NCBI RefSeq assembly: GCF_001443605.1
Contig: NZ_CP013118.1
Coordinates: forward strand, 504,225 to 568,224
Direction: 5' to 3'
Origin: Salinivirga cyanobacteriivorans
GTDB lineage: Bacteria > Bacteroidota > Bacteroidia > Bacteroidales > Salinivirgaceae
DNA: 64,000 nt
This document shows positions 42,780-52,137 of the stretch, one piece after another (within the stretch, counting starts at the first letter, position 1; the number at the start of each line of letters is the position of its first letter). Under the pieces are notes generated by a model. The model saw only the letters and a list, made by a program, of their open reading frames with translations. It did no database searches and had not been told where the DNA came from. Both the position numbers and the translations under genes were made by a program.

Positions 42780-44058
42780 ATTTAGTTTTATCTCAATTCT
42801 ATTTATATTAGGAATTAATATTGTAAGTTTTTCCCAATCTCCCAATGAATCTTCATTGGGTATACAAATTGAAAAAAATCCTGAATTTAGAGATGTTGAA
42901 TTATATGAATTAAAGATAACTCAAGTTTTTAAAATTGGGAATCAAGGTAAGGACAGTATAGTGTTGAAGGCTCCAACTACCATGCAAATTCAGTCGCCTC
43001 AATTAGGACTAAAAATTGATACAATTATTGGAGTTAGTCGTTATAAAGTTGCTCAAAATCAATTAATCATATATTTCAGTAAAGATAAAATATATGATTT
43101 TGAGATATTTTATAGCTATTTTGGGAATGTAGCGAATTTGAATTTAATTGGTGGTAATTTAGGTAGTTTTTATTATTGGGATGCCAATGAAGAGTTTTGG
43201 TATTTCAGAAGTACAAATACTAAAATTAATGAAATATCAATTAGTTATCCAAATAACTTTTATTTACTGGAAAGCTTTTCAAACTCCAAAGACATAATAA
43301 GCGAGGGTACTAACAAAGAGACATTTATATCGAGAAGCATACAAAATATACCATTGCAATTTATATTATTAAATAAACTAAAATATGAAAGGAAAAGGGT
43401 AGTTAAATCTAATCAATACCTGTATATATATCTTCCTATAGATTCAACAAGAAACCTATACTTAAATAAAAATAATATAGTCAAAAAAATTGAATCCCAA
43501 TTTGATAAAGTGATTTGTTTTTTTGATGAAGTGACTTCAAGAAATATTGATGTTATACAAATCGACTATAATAAAAAGGGTCGTGCACTTGGTAATCAAA
43601 TAATTTGTGATTCAAGCTTTTTTTATACACATCATTTATTACATGAATTTATACATGTTTATTCAGAAATTCGGACAGTAAAAAATGATAGTGGATATTT
43701 CTTTTTGGAGGAATCTTTGACAGAGTTCTTAGCTATTTGCCTTAATTATAACTCAAAGAATCGAGATATTTATTTTGATAGAAAAATAGCATATTATTCC
43801 AATAAATCACATGCGAATAAATCTATTTTTGAGGTAGATAAAAATAGTAATGAAAACTGGGACTTAATTTATGGAAAAACACCATTTATAATTCATTTGT
43901 TATCTCTCAGATTAAACGAAAATGAAATTTATAGAATCCTCAAGGATTTTTATATTCACTACTCTAAAAAGGAGGTTACTTTTGATGATTTCTCATTATT
44001 TCTAAGAAATCAAAGTGTAGATAAAGAGGTTTTTAGTGAATTTATTCGTTTGCTCTAA
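42760..44058 (+). CDS. secreted M1-like gluzincin metallopeptidase
   Basis: ATG 42760 gives a 432-aa protein with a proper signal peptide ('MMKEIVKFSFISILFILGINIVSF'); the longer frame from 42721 would hide it. The zinc site is 'HEFIH' at 295-299 and, exactly 18 residues later, Glu318, the HExxH-X18-E spacing of M1 aminopeptidases. An N-terminal beta-rich region precedes it. It is coupled to the radical SAM gene and could trim the mature peptide outside the inner membrane, or help its producer deal with it. The order 'precursor, maturase, secreted peptidase, exporter' is unusual. Confidence 0.72.
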   Translation: MMKEIVKFSFISILFILGINIVSFSQSPNESSLGIQIEKNPEFRDVELYELKITQVFKIGNQGKDSIVLKAPTTMQIQSPQLGLKIDTIIGVSRYKVAQNQLIIYFSKDKIYDFEIFYSYFGNVANLNLIGGNLGSFYYWDANEEFWYFRSTNTKINEISISYPNNFYLLESFSNSKDIISEGTNKETFISRSIQNIPLQFILLNKLKYERKRVVKSNQYLYIYLPIDSTRNLYLNKNNIVKKIESQFDKVICFFDEVTSRNIDVIQIDYNKKGRALGNQIICDSSFFYTHHLLHEFIHVYSEIRTVKNDSGYFFLEESLTEFLAICLNYNSKNRDIYFDRKIAYYSNKSHANKSIFEVDKNSNENWDLIYGKTPFIIHLLSLRLNENEIYRILKDFYIHYSKKEVTFDDFSLFLRNQSVDKEVFSEFIRLL

Positions 44059-44063
44059 TATAA

Positions 44064-44435
44064 ATGCGGAGAATAACTAGTTTTAAGCAACCCGATGCCA
44101 TGGACTGTGGCCCCACCTGCCTGCGCATGGTGGCGGCACACCACGGCAAACACTATAGCCTGCCTTCGCTGCGCGAGAAAAGCCACATAACTCGTGCAGG
44201 TGTGAGCCTGCTGCGCATTAGCGATGCTGCGGAAGCCATCGGGTTTCGGACCATGGGCGTGAAACTCTCTTTTGACAAACTCAAAAAAGAGAAACCCCTG
44301 CCCTGCATTGCCCACTGGCGCGAGAACCATTTTGTGGTTGTGTATAAAATTGCCAAAGGTCTCTACTCCAACCTGCCCAGAATTTCACACAAATACATAA
44401 AAATAAATCAAAACAATAAAAACAGGCACAATTGA
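44064..44435 (+). pseudogene. truncated C39 peptidase (unit 1)
   Basis: The first 100 residues match the C39 peptidase at 51661 ('FKQPDAMDCGPTCLRMVAAHHGKHY', with Gln, catalytic Cys and, further on, His in 'HWRENHFVVVYKIAKG'). The sequence then switches to 'LYSNLPRISHKYIKI' and ends at residue 123, losing the catalytic Asp of 'VADPA' and the whole ABC transporter. The same switch point is seen in the remnant at 40389, so the truncation predates the duplication of the unit. Confidence 0.8.
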
Positions 44436-44511
44436 AGAAAACACCACTATAGCAAAACAACAATAACCATATAACAATACAGCACCACACCCCAATCACC
44501 ACTTATCACCT

Positions 44512-46009
44512 GGTAGTGTCCAGATTAGTGTGTCTGGGTTGACCTATTATTAGTAATGCATTCTTTCAATACAAACTTATATTTTTTTCGTTGATTTATT
44601 TGTTCTAAATGCTTTTAAAATTTGACGAAGGATGTTGTCAATAGTGGCTTAGGTGTTGTGTAGTGGCATGTGGGGCCACTTGTCTTGCTCTTGACAACTT
44701 TCCTAGTCAAATTAATTTTGCATTTGAGATAATAAATCAAATCCAGGTTAATATTTGTTTGCTAATAGTTTTTCTTCATATCTAAAATTATAAATAGGAT
44801 ATGAGTAATGACCCTCTGTTTGTTCTTTTGCCACACTTGTTATCAGTGATAGAACTGCCTCTTCAGATGGTAATGCACCTCTTATTTTCAATGTTCTTCT
44901 GGCGCTTTTATTAAATCGCTCTATCCAGTTGGTCGTATAAAGCATACGACGTATTCTGACATCGTAATCTAAAAAGGTTAAATATGGGTAAATATCCAGG
45001 TTATCAAGATATTGCCCAAAAGACCTGTATTTCTTTCGCCATTTTTCTTTAAATTCTTTAAATTTTGACACAGCTATAGCTTTGTTATGGTGCGGATCAG
45101 CAGCACTGAGAACTTCTCTAAAGTCATTAGCAACCTCTTTTTTATCACTCATGCGGACATAACTTAATAGGTTACGTTGCAAGTGTAAAATGCATTTCTG
45201 ATGCGGGCAACTAAATTTTTTTGCTATGCTCTTATCAATACCGCTTAGAGCGTCTGATATTATAATACCAACAGTCTCTATTCCTCTTGCTTTGATTTGA
45301 TCAAATATTATTTCCCATGAATTAGCTGATTCTACGGGAAAATTAACGATAGATATGACTTCTCGCTTAAAATCTTCACGCAAGCCAAGAATGATATAAA
45401 AACATTCTGTTTCATATTTATTTCCTCTTTTTAATTTTACATGAAGGCCGTCAATATAAAGTGCAAGATAATGGGAGTCCAGTTCTCTGTTTCTCCATGC
45501 TTGCATTTGATCATAAAAACTGGTACTAATATCACTAATCTTACTTTTACTATAATGTCCGCCATAAATGGTATCCATGACTGAGGATATATCACGCGTG
45601 GTTAAACCTTTTGAATATAGCTTAAAGGAGACTTCTTTTAAGTAAGATTCTTGTTCTCGAAATATAGCTAATATTTTTGGAGTAAATTGACTTAAGCGAT
45701 CTCTAGGGACTTGCAGCTCAAGTTGGTGTCCATGACCTAAGGCACTTAGGGGTCTGTAACCATTTCCCTTGTTGCTTTTTGCTCCTGACAGAAAGGCTTC
45801 CCTTTCTGAATACATCATTGCATTTAAGACCATCTCCATTACATCATGAAGACCATTTTCTCGTGAAATAAACTTGCTTAATACTTCTTCTGTTTGTTTC
45901 TTTGTAAACATCATGGTTTCTGACTTTTATTGTTTTACTTTTTAATTCATTGCAAAACTAATAATAGTTGGGAACCATGTGTTTTAGACACACTTTTTTG
46001 GACGGTATG
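44512..46009 (-). mobile_element. IS256-family insertion sequence with 8-bp target duplication
   Basis: Inverted ends share 'gtcca' and 'agtgtgtct' on both sides (left 'ggtagtgtccag', right reversed 'cataccgtccaa'). The target 'tatcacct' is duplicated at 44504-44511 and 46010-46017. Removing the element restores a spacer that matches the spacer at 40585-40650 upstream of the first regulator gene. Length is 1,498 bp. Confidence 0.92.
44748..45914 (-). CDS. IS256-family (mutator-type) transposase
   Basis: The 388-aa protein shows the mutator DDE domain: 'LALYIDGLHVKLKRG' (first Asp), 'VGIIISDALSGID' (second Asp), 'CPHQKCILHLQRNLL' and 'TNWIERFNKSARRTLKIRGALPSEEAVL' (the C-terminal Glu region). 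It is full length. The element sits in the spacer of a tandemly duplicated peptide unit. Confidence 0.93.
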   Translation of the reverse strand: MMFTKKQTEEVLSKFISRENGLHDVMEMVLNAMMYSEREAFLSGAKSNKGNGYRPLSALGHGHQLELQVPRDRLSQFTPKILAIFREQESYLKEVSFKLYSKGLTTRDISSVMDTIYGGHYSKSKISDISTSFYDQMQAWRNRELDSHYLALYIDGLHVKLKRGNKYETECFYIILGLREDFKREVISIVNFPVESANSWEIIFDQIKARGIETVGIIISDALSGIDKSIAKKFSCPHQKCILHLQRNLLSYVRMSDKKEVANDFREVLSAADPHHNKAIAVSKFKEFKEKWRKKYRSFGQYLDNLDIYPYLTFLDYDVRIRRMLYTTNWIERFNKSARRTLKIRGALPSEEAVLSLITSVAKEQTEGHYSYPIYNFRYEEKLLANKY

Positions 46010-46053
46010 TATCACCTAACAACAACCGAACACACCCCCAAACCAACCGTTTA

Positions 46054-46061
46054 TACATTTG
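46054..46061 (+). promoter_or_regulatory. candidate -7 box in front of the second regulator copy
   Basis: 'tacatttg', the same position and context as 40636-40643. Confidence 0.35.
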
Positions 46062-46131
46062 CCTTGGTTAATTGTAAAAGTTTTGTGATTTTTACACGCA
46101 GATTTACAGCAACAAAAACAAAACAGCGAAC

Positions 46132-46171
46132 ATGGAAAACATTACCCAATTGCAAAAGCTTGCCCAGCTAA
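46132..46171 (+). pseudogene. helix-turn-helix regulator, 5' fragment (unit 2)
   Basis: The first 13-14 codons ('MENITQLQKLAQL') are identical to the regulator at 40713, then the reading frame runs into the left end of the IS701-family element. The rest of the gene is absent. Confidence 0.85.
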
Positions 46172-47681
46172 TTCTACTTTAACACATTTATTGTTTTGAA
46201 TAACAGTAATCTATATCCCGTTGCCTTTTTTTGTGTCGATGTTCCAATTTTTCCAACATACGCTCATCTGTCATTTCACGGTAAAACTTATATACCAAAA
46301 AATCCATGATGTCCCTTGCAGAAAGCAATGGAATCTGGTCCTGATTTAAAATTTTCTCCTTTAACATAAAACTGCCTACAATCATATTTAATGCAACTTG
46401 ATGATACCATGATTTCCATTTACGAGTCTGAAAATGGTCCATCCCCAATATTTGCTTTTGTTCTTTGAAACTGTGCTCTATAAAAAAACGCTGTGCCTGC
46501 ATATATGCCAGTGCTTGTTCGGTGTACTGGACAAGTTCGGCATTTGTGAATGAATATTTAGTCTCTACGCAATCATTTGTTTTTCTTTTCGAAACAACCA
46601 ATAAACGTTTTTCAACGGCATTGGAGGCTTTGTCCCAAATGTAAACAGTCTTGAAATGAAAGAGCCCCTTGAGTTTGCCTTTTGCAGAATCGCGAATATT
46701 TAATTTCTTCCAATCCTTTGCGGACAGGGTTTTAATGTAGGTGTCGGCATTAACTGCTGATGTACTTGCTTTTAGCTTTTTTGGGGCGCGCCCCCGATTA
46801 CTCTTGCGTTCGGGCAAATAAAGTTCTGGCTCTTCTAAATATATCTTTTGATTACTATGAATATCAAGCATATAAATTAAGCCCAAATCAGCCACAGAAC
46901 GGGTAAATACAATGTCATTTCCATATAGGCCATCCGCTCCAACGTAATCAAATGATATACCCATTTCAAGTTGATGCTTTACTATTTCTGTTGCCAACTC
47001 TGGTTTTGTGCGGAAAATCCTATCTTCACGGGGTATACCTGCAGCTTCACATCTACCCTGATCATCGATCCATGATTTTGGTAAATAAAGCCTGGTATCG
47101 ACCAACGAGGCGTATTTGTCATTACAAAGGCAGCCAAAAACGGCTACCTGTGAGTTTGCTGTTTTTCCTACATTCCCACAATACTGATGATCAACACCAA
47201 CGCTTTTCTTTCCCTTTTTAACCCAACCACTTTCATCGATGAGTAGTCCTGTTAACTTCCGATTGGGCAATGCTTGGTCTACATTTTTTGCAGTTTGATC
47301 GATGACAGCCCGAGCATCCCAGTTAGATTCTGTTATGAAATGCTGCATCTGATGATAGTTGGCATTCAATGTTTCACTTATGCGTTCTATGTTTTTCAAA
47401 TCGCTTAATGCAAGTCCTTCGACATATTGAGAGGCTTTATCGAAGTTTGTCTTTGTTTTATTTTTGAAAAAATACTCATATTCAGACAAATACACTTCAA
47501 GACGGTCGTTAACCGCAAGCAGTGTTTTACCATTGTTATAATCTTTTTTTAAGTGATTCGCTCGTTACCCATTGCAAATAAAATTACATTTTTTTAACAT
47601 GCGCAATATACTAAATGTTAACGGATTATCACTATTAATCACTTAAAAAAACTTCGTTTTTTTAATCTGTTAAAGTAGAAA
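46172..47681 (-). mobile_element. IS701-family insertion sequence
   Basis: Perfect 13-bp inverted ends 'ttctactttaaca' (46172-46184) and 'tgttaaagtagaa' (47669-47681) enclose one transposase gene. No target duplication is seen, and the flanks belong to two different genes of the peptide unit (regulator on the left, radical SAM enzyme on the right), so the DNA between them was deleted. Confidence 0.88.
46188..47495 (-). CDS. IS701-family transposase
   Basis: The 435-aa DDE transposase has 'LTGLLIDESGWVKKGKKSVGVDHQYCG' (first Asp), 'FDYVGADGLYG' (second Asp) and 'ALAYMQAQRFFIEHSFKEQKQILGMDHFQ' (Glu region), which are typical of the IS4/IS701 group. The gene is complete. It starts 186 bp inside the right end; that leader contains a hairpin formed by 'aagtgatt' and 'aatcactt'. 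Confidence 0.92.
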   Translation of the reverse strand: MYLSEYEYFFKNKTKTNFDKASQYVEGLALSDLKNIERISETLNANYHQMQHFITESNWDARAVIDQTAKNVDQALPNRKLTGLLIDESGWVKKGKKSVGVDHQYCGNVGKTANSQVAVFGCLCNDKYASLVDTRLYLPKSWIDDQGRCEAAGIPREDRIFRTKPELATEIVKHQLEMGISFDYVGADGLYGNDIVFTRSVADLGLIYMLDIHSNQKIYLEEPELYLPERKSNRGRAPKKLKASTSAVNADTYIKTLSAKDWKKLNIRDSAKGKLKGLFHFKTVYIWDKASNAVEKRLLVVSKRKTNDCVETKYSFTNAELVQYTEQALAYMQAQRFFIEHSFKEQKQILGMDHFQTRKWKSWYHQVALNMIVGSFMLKEKILNQDQIPLLSARDIMDFLVYKFYREMTDERMLEKLEHRHKKRQRDIDYCYSKQ

Positions 47682-48298
47682 TAAAAGAAGGCCCCATAAA
47701 CACTTTAATGACAGTTTCGATAAAATCACCAATAATTTAAATTACACTTATAAAAACTTTAAAGGTAGAATTAAGATTAGGGTAAACATTGATGAAGAAA
47801 ATCAGAAGTACTATGTTAAATTTTTCAAGGAACTAAAGAAACACTACAAAAACGCTTTTATTTACCCAGGATTTGTAACAAAAGATTTATCCGCTTGTGG
47901 TTCAGTGTCAAATTGTTCATTTTCTCATGAGGATAAAGCCAGATTTAAAATAGATAACTATAAAAACCATGGAGTCCTAGATAGCTCATTATTCCCGAGT
48001 TTGATCAACAATGAATGCATGGCACGTAGAATAAATTCATACCTTATTGACCCGAAAGGAAATTTATATAAGTGTTGGGAACATATTGGCAATAAAGACC
48101 TAGTAATTAAAAACTTGGTAAATGAGAAATTAGGTAGTAATGTCATACATACTCGTTATCTTACAGGTGCTGATCCCTTTGAAAATGAATATTGTAAAAC
48201 ATGTAATTTACTTCCAATATGTAGCGGAGGATGTCCAAATCACATTGTTAAAAACCATTTCGAAAACACAAACTACGACGAATGTTCTTATTATAAAG

Positions 48299-49695
48299 CA
48301 TTACTGTCCGATAAAAGCACGGAATTGATCAATTGATTTTTCAAAACTATGATTTTCTGAGAATTAAGGTTTGCATTTAATGAATTTTTTAAAGTAAGCC
48401 TCAGAATAGAGAGGGCTGCATCAATTCGTCATAAGTTTTCTGCCAATCTTTGTCCGGATGCTCAAGAAACCTGAATAAATGAATGTAGTTAAACAAATGA
48501 ATTTTACAGAAGCTAACTAAATTGGAAAACGCCCATTTCCTCTTGAGCGTTTTTTGGATAACAGTCATCAATAGGTTTGCGATTAAGGCACAGTATATCT
48601 GTATTTTAATCGCATTTTCATTGTCCCCGAGAAAATATTTTAGCGGGAAATTTTGTTTTAATTGTTTGAACAGAAGTTCAATTTGCCATCGTAGTTTGTA
48701 AATAGCAGCTATTAAATCAGCCCTCATTTCAAACAAGTTAGTTAAAAACTCAAACCGTCTTTTAAGGTTTCTGTCGTAGAACTGGACTTTACGCAGCTTT
48801 AAAGGGCGTGTGTTATTCTCATATTTTACCTGAACTTCTATGATTTCATCTTTTTCAACCCCACTATGAATATGTTCTTCTATCTTACAATCATTTAGCG
48901 TTTTATATGCTGCATTGTCTTTTATTCGGGTGACAAAACCTGTATCTGTTTGCGAAAATTTATCAAAGGCTTTGTAGTCATTATAGCCTTTGTCAAATAC
49001 GTATATTGTGTTTGCATTATGCTTAAGACTATTTAACAATACATGGTCATGAGTGGCAGCACTGGTGAGCCAAACCATCTTGGGTGCAGTTTCGTCTACA
49101 TTTATCGTTGCATGAAGTTTTATACCGCCTTTCTTTTTACCGGTTTTAGGATGCCGTCCAACACACTTCAATATATCCTTAAACAAACTGATGGTTGAGC
49201 TGTCAATAATCTCTACTTGTTTGTTTATTACATCTTTAATTCTGCTGTCCGAAATATAATGACCATATTGTTTGAGTAGCTTATTGTAGATTTCTCCGAA
49301 CACATCACAATCTCTACGTTTATTTGAATCTGACAAGGTACTTTTCTTTGGAATATGATTTAACTGAAAATGTTTGGTTTTACCTGATAAACCAAGCATT
49401 GCGCCACTTACTTCGCGTAAAGATGTGCATTTAGCAAAAGAACAAAACAGCATGCTAATTAAGTGATCTTTAGTTTTAAACTTCTTTACATAGTGATCCG
49501 AACCGTGCTTTTTTGCACTTGCAGTAATGATTTTTGAATCAATTAAGGAAATCAGCTGTCCGAAAACCGATGTTCCAAAAAAATGTGTAGTTTTATCCAT
49601 AAGTAGAGTGTTTGTGGTAAAACAAATCTACTAAAAAAGAGAGAAGGAAGGCTACTGCAGTCTTCCTCCTCTCAAATTTTTATCGGACAACAGTG
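48299..49695 (-). mobile_element. IS4-family insertion sequence with 9-bp target duplication
   Basis: Ends 'cattactgtccgataaaa' (left) and, reversed on the right, 'cactgttgtccgataaaa' form an 18-bp imperfect inverted repeat. The target 'attataaag' is duplicated at 48290-48298 and 49696-49704. Length is 1,397 bp. It interrupts the last codons of the unit 2 radical SAM gene. Confidence 0.93.
48401..49600 (-). CDS. IS4-family transposase
   Basis: The 399-aa protein has an N-terminal DUF4372-type domain ('HYVKKFKTKDHLISMLFCSFAKCTSLREVSGAM') and the IS4 DDE core: 'VEIIDSSTISLF', 'TIYVFDKGYNDYKAFDKF' and the YREK-like 'IAAIYKLRWQIELLFKQLKQN'. It is intact, and the target duplication is exact, so insertion may be recent. 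Confidence 0.93.
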   Translation of the reverse strand: MDKTTHFFGTSVFGQLISLIDSKIITASAKKHGSDHYVKKFKTKDHLISMLFCSFAKCTSLREVSGAMLGLSGKTKHFQLNHIPKKSTLSDSNKRRDCDVFGEIYNKLLKQYGHYISDSRIKDVINKQVEIIDSSTISLFKDILKCVGRHPKTGKKKGGIKLHATINVDETAPKMVWLTSAATHDHVLLNSLKHNANTIYVFDKGYNDYKAFDKFSQTDTGFVTRIKDNAAYKTLNDCKIEEHIHSGVEKDEIIEVQVKYENNTRPLKLRKVQFYDRNLKRRFEFLTNLFEMRADLIAAIYKLRWQIELLFKQLKQNFPLKYFLGDNENAIKIQIYCALIANLLMTVIQKTLKRKWAFSNLVSFCKIHLFNYIHLFRFLEHPDKDWQKTYDELMQPSLF

Positions 49696-49734
49696 ATTAT
49701 AAAGGAAACATAAACAAATTTTTAGAATTGTATT

Positions 49735-51657
49735 ATGATTACAAACAGCTTAACGGTTAATTTTAGGTGTTGCCTATTTCTTCCTTTCATTTTTTTCAGC
49801 TTTAACTTACTTGGACAGATAGAGTTAAACAACAGATATCTTGACAACTACAATGATTTTTTTCCACATAGTATATTTTCTCATTTTACGCATAACGACA
49901 CTATTGTTTTTATTTATCCAGATTCAATAAGTAATACTGGTCTTGCAAATGAGTTAGATGAATTTGTGAATCAATTCTCAAATCACAATATTGTTTTAAT
50001 AGGTGAAGAAGCCATAGGAAATGAATTTGTTAAATCCAATGAATTAATAGTATTTGGAAATGCAACGATCAATAAATGGTGCAACCATTTCATCAATGAC
50101 CTTCCAATAAATGATGATATTCTTAGAGGCAATTCTGCAATTAGCAGCTGGTTTAACCCCAAAAATCCGCAAAGAGGATGTTTAATATTCTCTTTTCCCA
50201 AAGGAAACACCCTTCCGTCATTAAAAGGAATTGGTTTCGGGAATCAATTAGCTGTAAAAAATGATACATCAGTAATATTTCAAGGTTTCTACAATTTAAG
50301 AAATAACAGCCTGATTTTGTCTAAAAAGACAGATGATAAAATTAAAAAAAATAAGAAATTTAAGAAAGTAAAAGATGCCAATTTGTTTTTATTGCCGTCA
50401 TGCGATGATATTAAAGCCAAAAAATTAGAAAAAAATGAAGTAGAAAGATTAATTGATAATGATATTAATAGAAACTTCGACAATATAAAAGATTTAGAAT
50501 GGTTGGGATCCATTGCTAGAGAAAATGAAGTAATATGTATTGGAGAAAACCATTATTTTAAATCGAACATTAATCTGAGAAACAGGATCTTTTTCTACTT
50601 AAACAGCATTGATTCTTTTCCGTATATTTTACTCGAAAAGCCATATTCAAAAACTCCTATAATTGAACACTTTTTAACTTTGTCCGGAAATGATTCAGTT
50701 TCATTTTATGAGAAGTATATTAGTCATGTCGTTCATTCCCAGGAAGAATTTGAACTGATAAAACATATAAAAAGATGGAATAAGACACATAAATCGAAAC
50801 CTTTGACCCTTGGGTGCATCGATATTGAGCATCAGTACAAAAATTTAGTTAACCATGTTCTTTTGCCATTGTTATTAGAATGCACGAAAGATTCAATTTT
50901 TTTCCCAGATTTTCAAATAAGCAACTTACAACAGCTTGATTCGTTCATTATTAATGCAGAGAAAGTTATAAATAGCACTCAAATTGATCATATTGGATTT
51001 TTAAAGAGAAATGATTTTGAAAATATTCTAAGCAACCTGGAGGCAACATTATTATCCTATAAAGCTCATAACAATTCAGGTTTTAAGGGTTTTAGTAAGA
51101 TTAGGAATAAAAAATATATAGAAAATATATTATTATTCAGACGAAATAATAAAAACAAAAAAATAAACAAGTTATGTATATTTGGAGGCTCAAATCACTA
51201 CAAAAAAAATACACAAGATTCCTTAAATATATATTATTATTTGGATAAAATTAATCTTGATACAAAAAATGAGGTGTATTCGGTAAGACTCTTAAGTCTA
51301 GGCTATAGTTTCGAGAATTTGAACCTAAATTCAAGACATCATAAAAGTATGGGTCGAGGATATAGAAGACTTATAAAAAAAGCAAAAGATTATTATGAGT
51401 TAAATAATTCAAAACTTAACAAGTTTAGCATCTTTCCGGGTATCACATCAATACTAAAAGACATGATGCTTTTGGGCTGTCAGCTTAATGGAAACCCTTT
51501 TAAATTTGATTGCATTTACTGGAAAAAGTTGGTAAATAAGTACAATTATAACAGCCGATCGGACAGATTATCATCCCTTGGTATCTATTTTGATCTTTGC
51601 TCATTCGATAAAAGCATAATTATTCCTTATAGTCAAATAATAAATGCGATAGAATAA
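49735..51657 (+). CDS. secreted Ere/ChaN-like protein (unit 2 accessory)
   Basis: The 640-aa protein starts with a signal peptide ('RCCLFLPFIFFSFNLLGQ') and overlaps the end of the disrupted radical SAM gene by 26 bp. The middle part carries 'NEVICIGENHYFKSNINLRNRIFFYL', 'YILLEKPYS', 'LTLGCIDIEHQYKN' and 'KLCIFGGSNHYKK', the spaced Glu/His motifs seen in erythromycin-esterase/ChaN/TIKI-type hydrolases. It sits where unit 1 has the metallopeptidase and may act on the peptide or give self-protection. I am sure it is secreted, less sure of the family. Confidence 0.6.
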   Translation: MITNSLTVNFRCCLFLPFIFFSFNLLGQIELNNRYLDNYNDFFPHSIFSHFTHNDTIVFIYPDSISNTGLANELDEFVNQFSNHNIVLIGEEAIGNEFVKSNELIVFGNATINKWCNHFINDLPINDDILRGNSAISSWFNPKNPQRGCLIFSFPKGNTLPSLKGIGFGNQLAVKNDTSVIFQGFYNLRNNSLILSKKTDDKIKKNKKFKKVKDANLFLLPSCDDIKAKKLEKNEVERLIDNDINRNFDNIKDLEWLGSIARENEVICIGENHYFKSNINLRNRIFFYLNSIDSFPYILLEKPYSKTPIIEHFLTLSGNDSVSFYEKYISHVVHSQEEFELIKHIKRWNKTHKSKPLTLGCIDIEHQYKNLVNHVLLPLLLECTKDSIFFPDFQISNLQQLDSFIINAEKVINSTQIDHIGFLKRNDFENILSNLEATLLSYKAHNNSGFKGFSKIRNKKYIENILLFRRNNKNKKINKLCIFGGSNHYKKNTQDSLNIYYYLDKINLDTKNEVYSVRLLSLGYSFENLNLNSRHHKSMGRGYRRLIKKAKDYYELNNSKLNKFSIFPGITSILKDMMLLGCQLNGNPFKFDCIYWKKLVNKYNYNSRSDRLSSLGIYFDLCSFDKSIIIPYSQIINAIE

Positions 51658-51660
51658 TCT

Positions 51661-52113
51661 ATGCTGAAATCTCAAATTTACACCCAACCCGACGCCATGG
51701 ACTGCGGCCCCACCTGTTTGCGAATGGTGGCAGCATACCATGGCAAACACTACGGCCTGCCTTCGCTGCGCGAAAAAAGTCATATTACGCGAGAGGGTGT
51801 AAGCCTGCTCGGCATTAGCGATGCGGCTGAGGCCATCGGGTTTCGCACCATGGGCGTGAAAATTTCTTTTGAAAAACTCAAAAAAGAGCAGCCGCTGCCC
51901 TGCATTGCCCACTGGCGCGAGAACCATTTTGTGGTAGTGTATAAAATTGCCAAAGGCAAAGTCTATGTAGCCGACCCGGCCAGCGGCAAAATTACCTATA
52001 CGGAAGAGGAGTTTAAAGCGCATTGGGCGCGTACTATGGCCGACGGGGAGCTTAATGGGATTTGCCTGCTGCTCGAACCAACACCGACGTTTTACGAAGC
52101 CGAAGACGATTAA
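51661..52113 (+). CDS. C39 peptidase domain, separated from its ABC transporter by a stop
   Basis: The 150-aa segment contains the full C39 active site: Gln9 and Cys15 ('QPDAMDCGPTCL'), His in 'HWRENHFVVVYK' and Asp in 'YVADPASGKI'. It cleaves GG leaders during export. The frame continues into the ABC transporter after TAA 52111, so it was probably one 730-codon gene. A terminator-like hairpin directly follows the stop. If expressed alone it could still be a soluble leader peptidase. Confidence 0.8.
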   Translation: MLKSQIYTQPDAMDCGPTCLRMVAAYHGKHYGLPSLREKSHITREGVSLLGISDAAEAIGFRTMGVKISFEKLKKEQPLPCIAHWRENHFVVVYKIAKGKVYVADPASGKITYTEEEFKAHWARTMADGELNGICLLLEPTPTFYEAEDD

Positions 52114-52115
52114 AC

Positions 52116-52137
52116 AAACCGGACTAAGTTCCGGTTT
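52116..52137 (+). terminator. terminator-like hairpin inside the exporter reading frame
   Basis: 'aaaccgga' (52116-52123) and 'tccggttt' (52130-52137) pair around 'ctaagt', and the next bases are T-rich. It starts 3 bp after the premature stop of the C39 segment. Confidence 0.4.

Larger units (their letters stand above)
47684..49760 (+). pseudogene. SPASM radical SAM maturase of unit 2, broken by two IS elements
   Basis: Coding from 47701 to 48298 and 49704 to 49760 joins perfectly when the IS4 element and one 9-bp duplicate are removed. The C-terminus then reads 'CSYYKGNINKFLEL' and continues to a stop at 49758-49760. SPASM cysteines are present ('YKCWEHIG', 'CKTCNLLPICSGGCPNH'). The N-terminal CxxxCxxC part was lost at the IS701 junction. 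A one-base shift near 47698 ('RPHNT' then 'FNDSFDKI') also breaks the frame. The protein family differs from the unit 1 maturase, so the second unit probably made a different product. Confidence 0.85.

Noticed and set aside
45968-46171. Open frame of 67 codons running into the second regulator copy
   Set aside because: It spans the IS256 right end, the target duplication and the promoter spacer, out of frame with the real regulator start at 46132.
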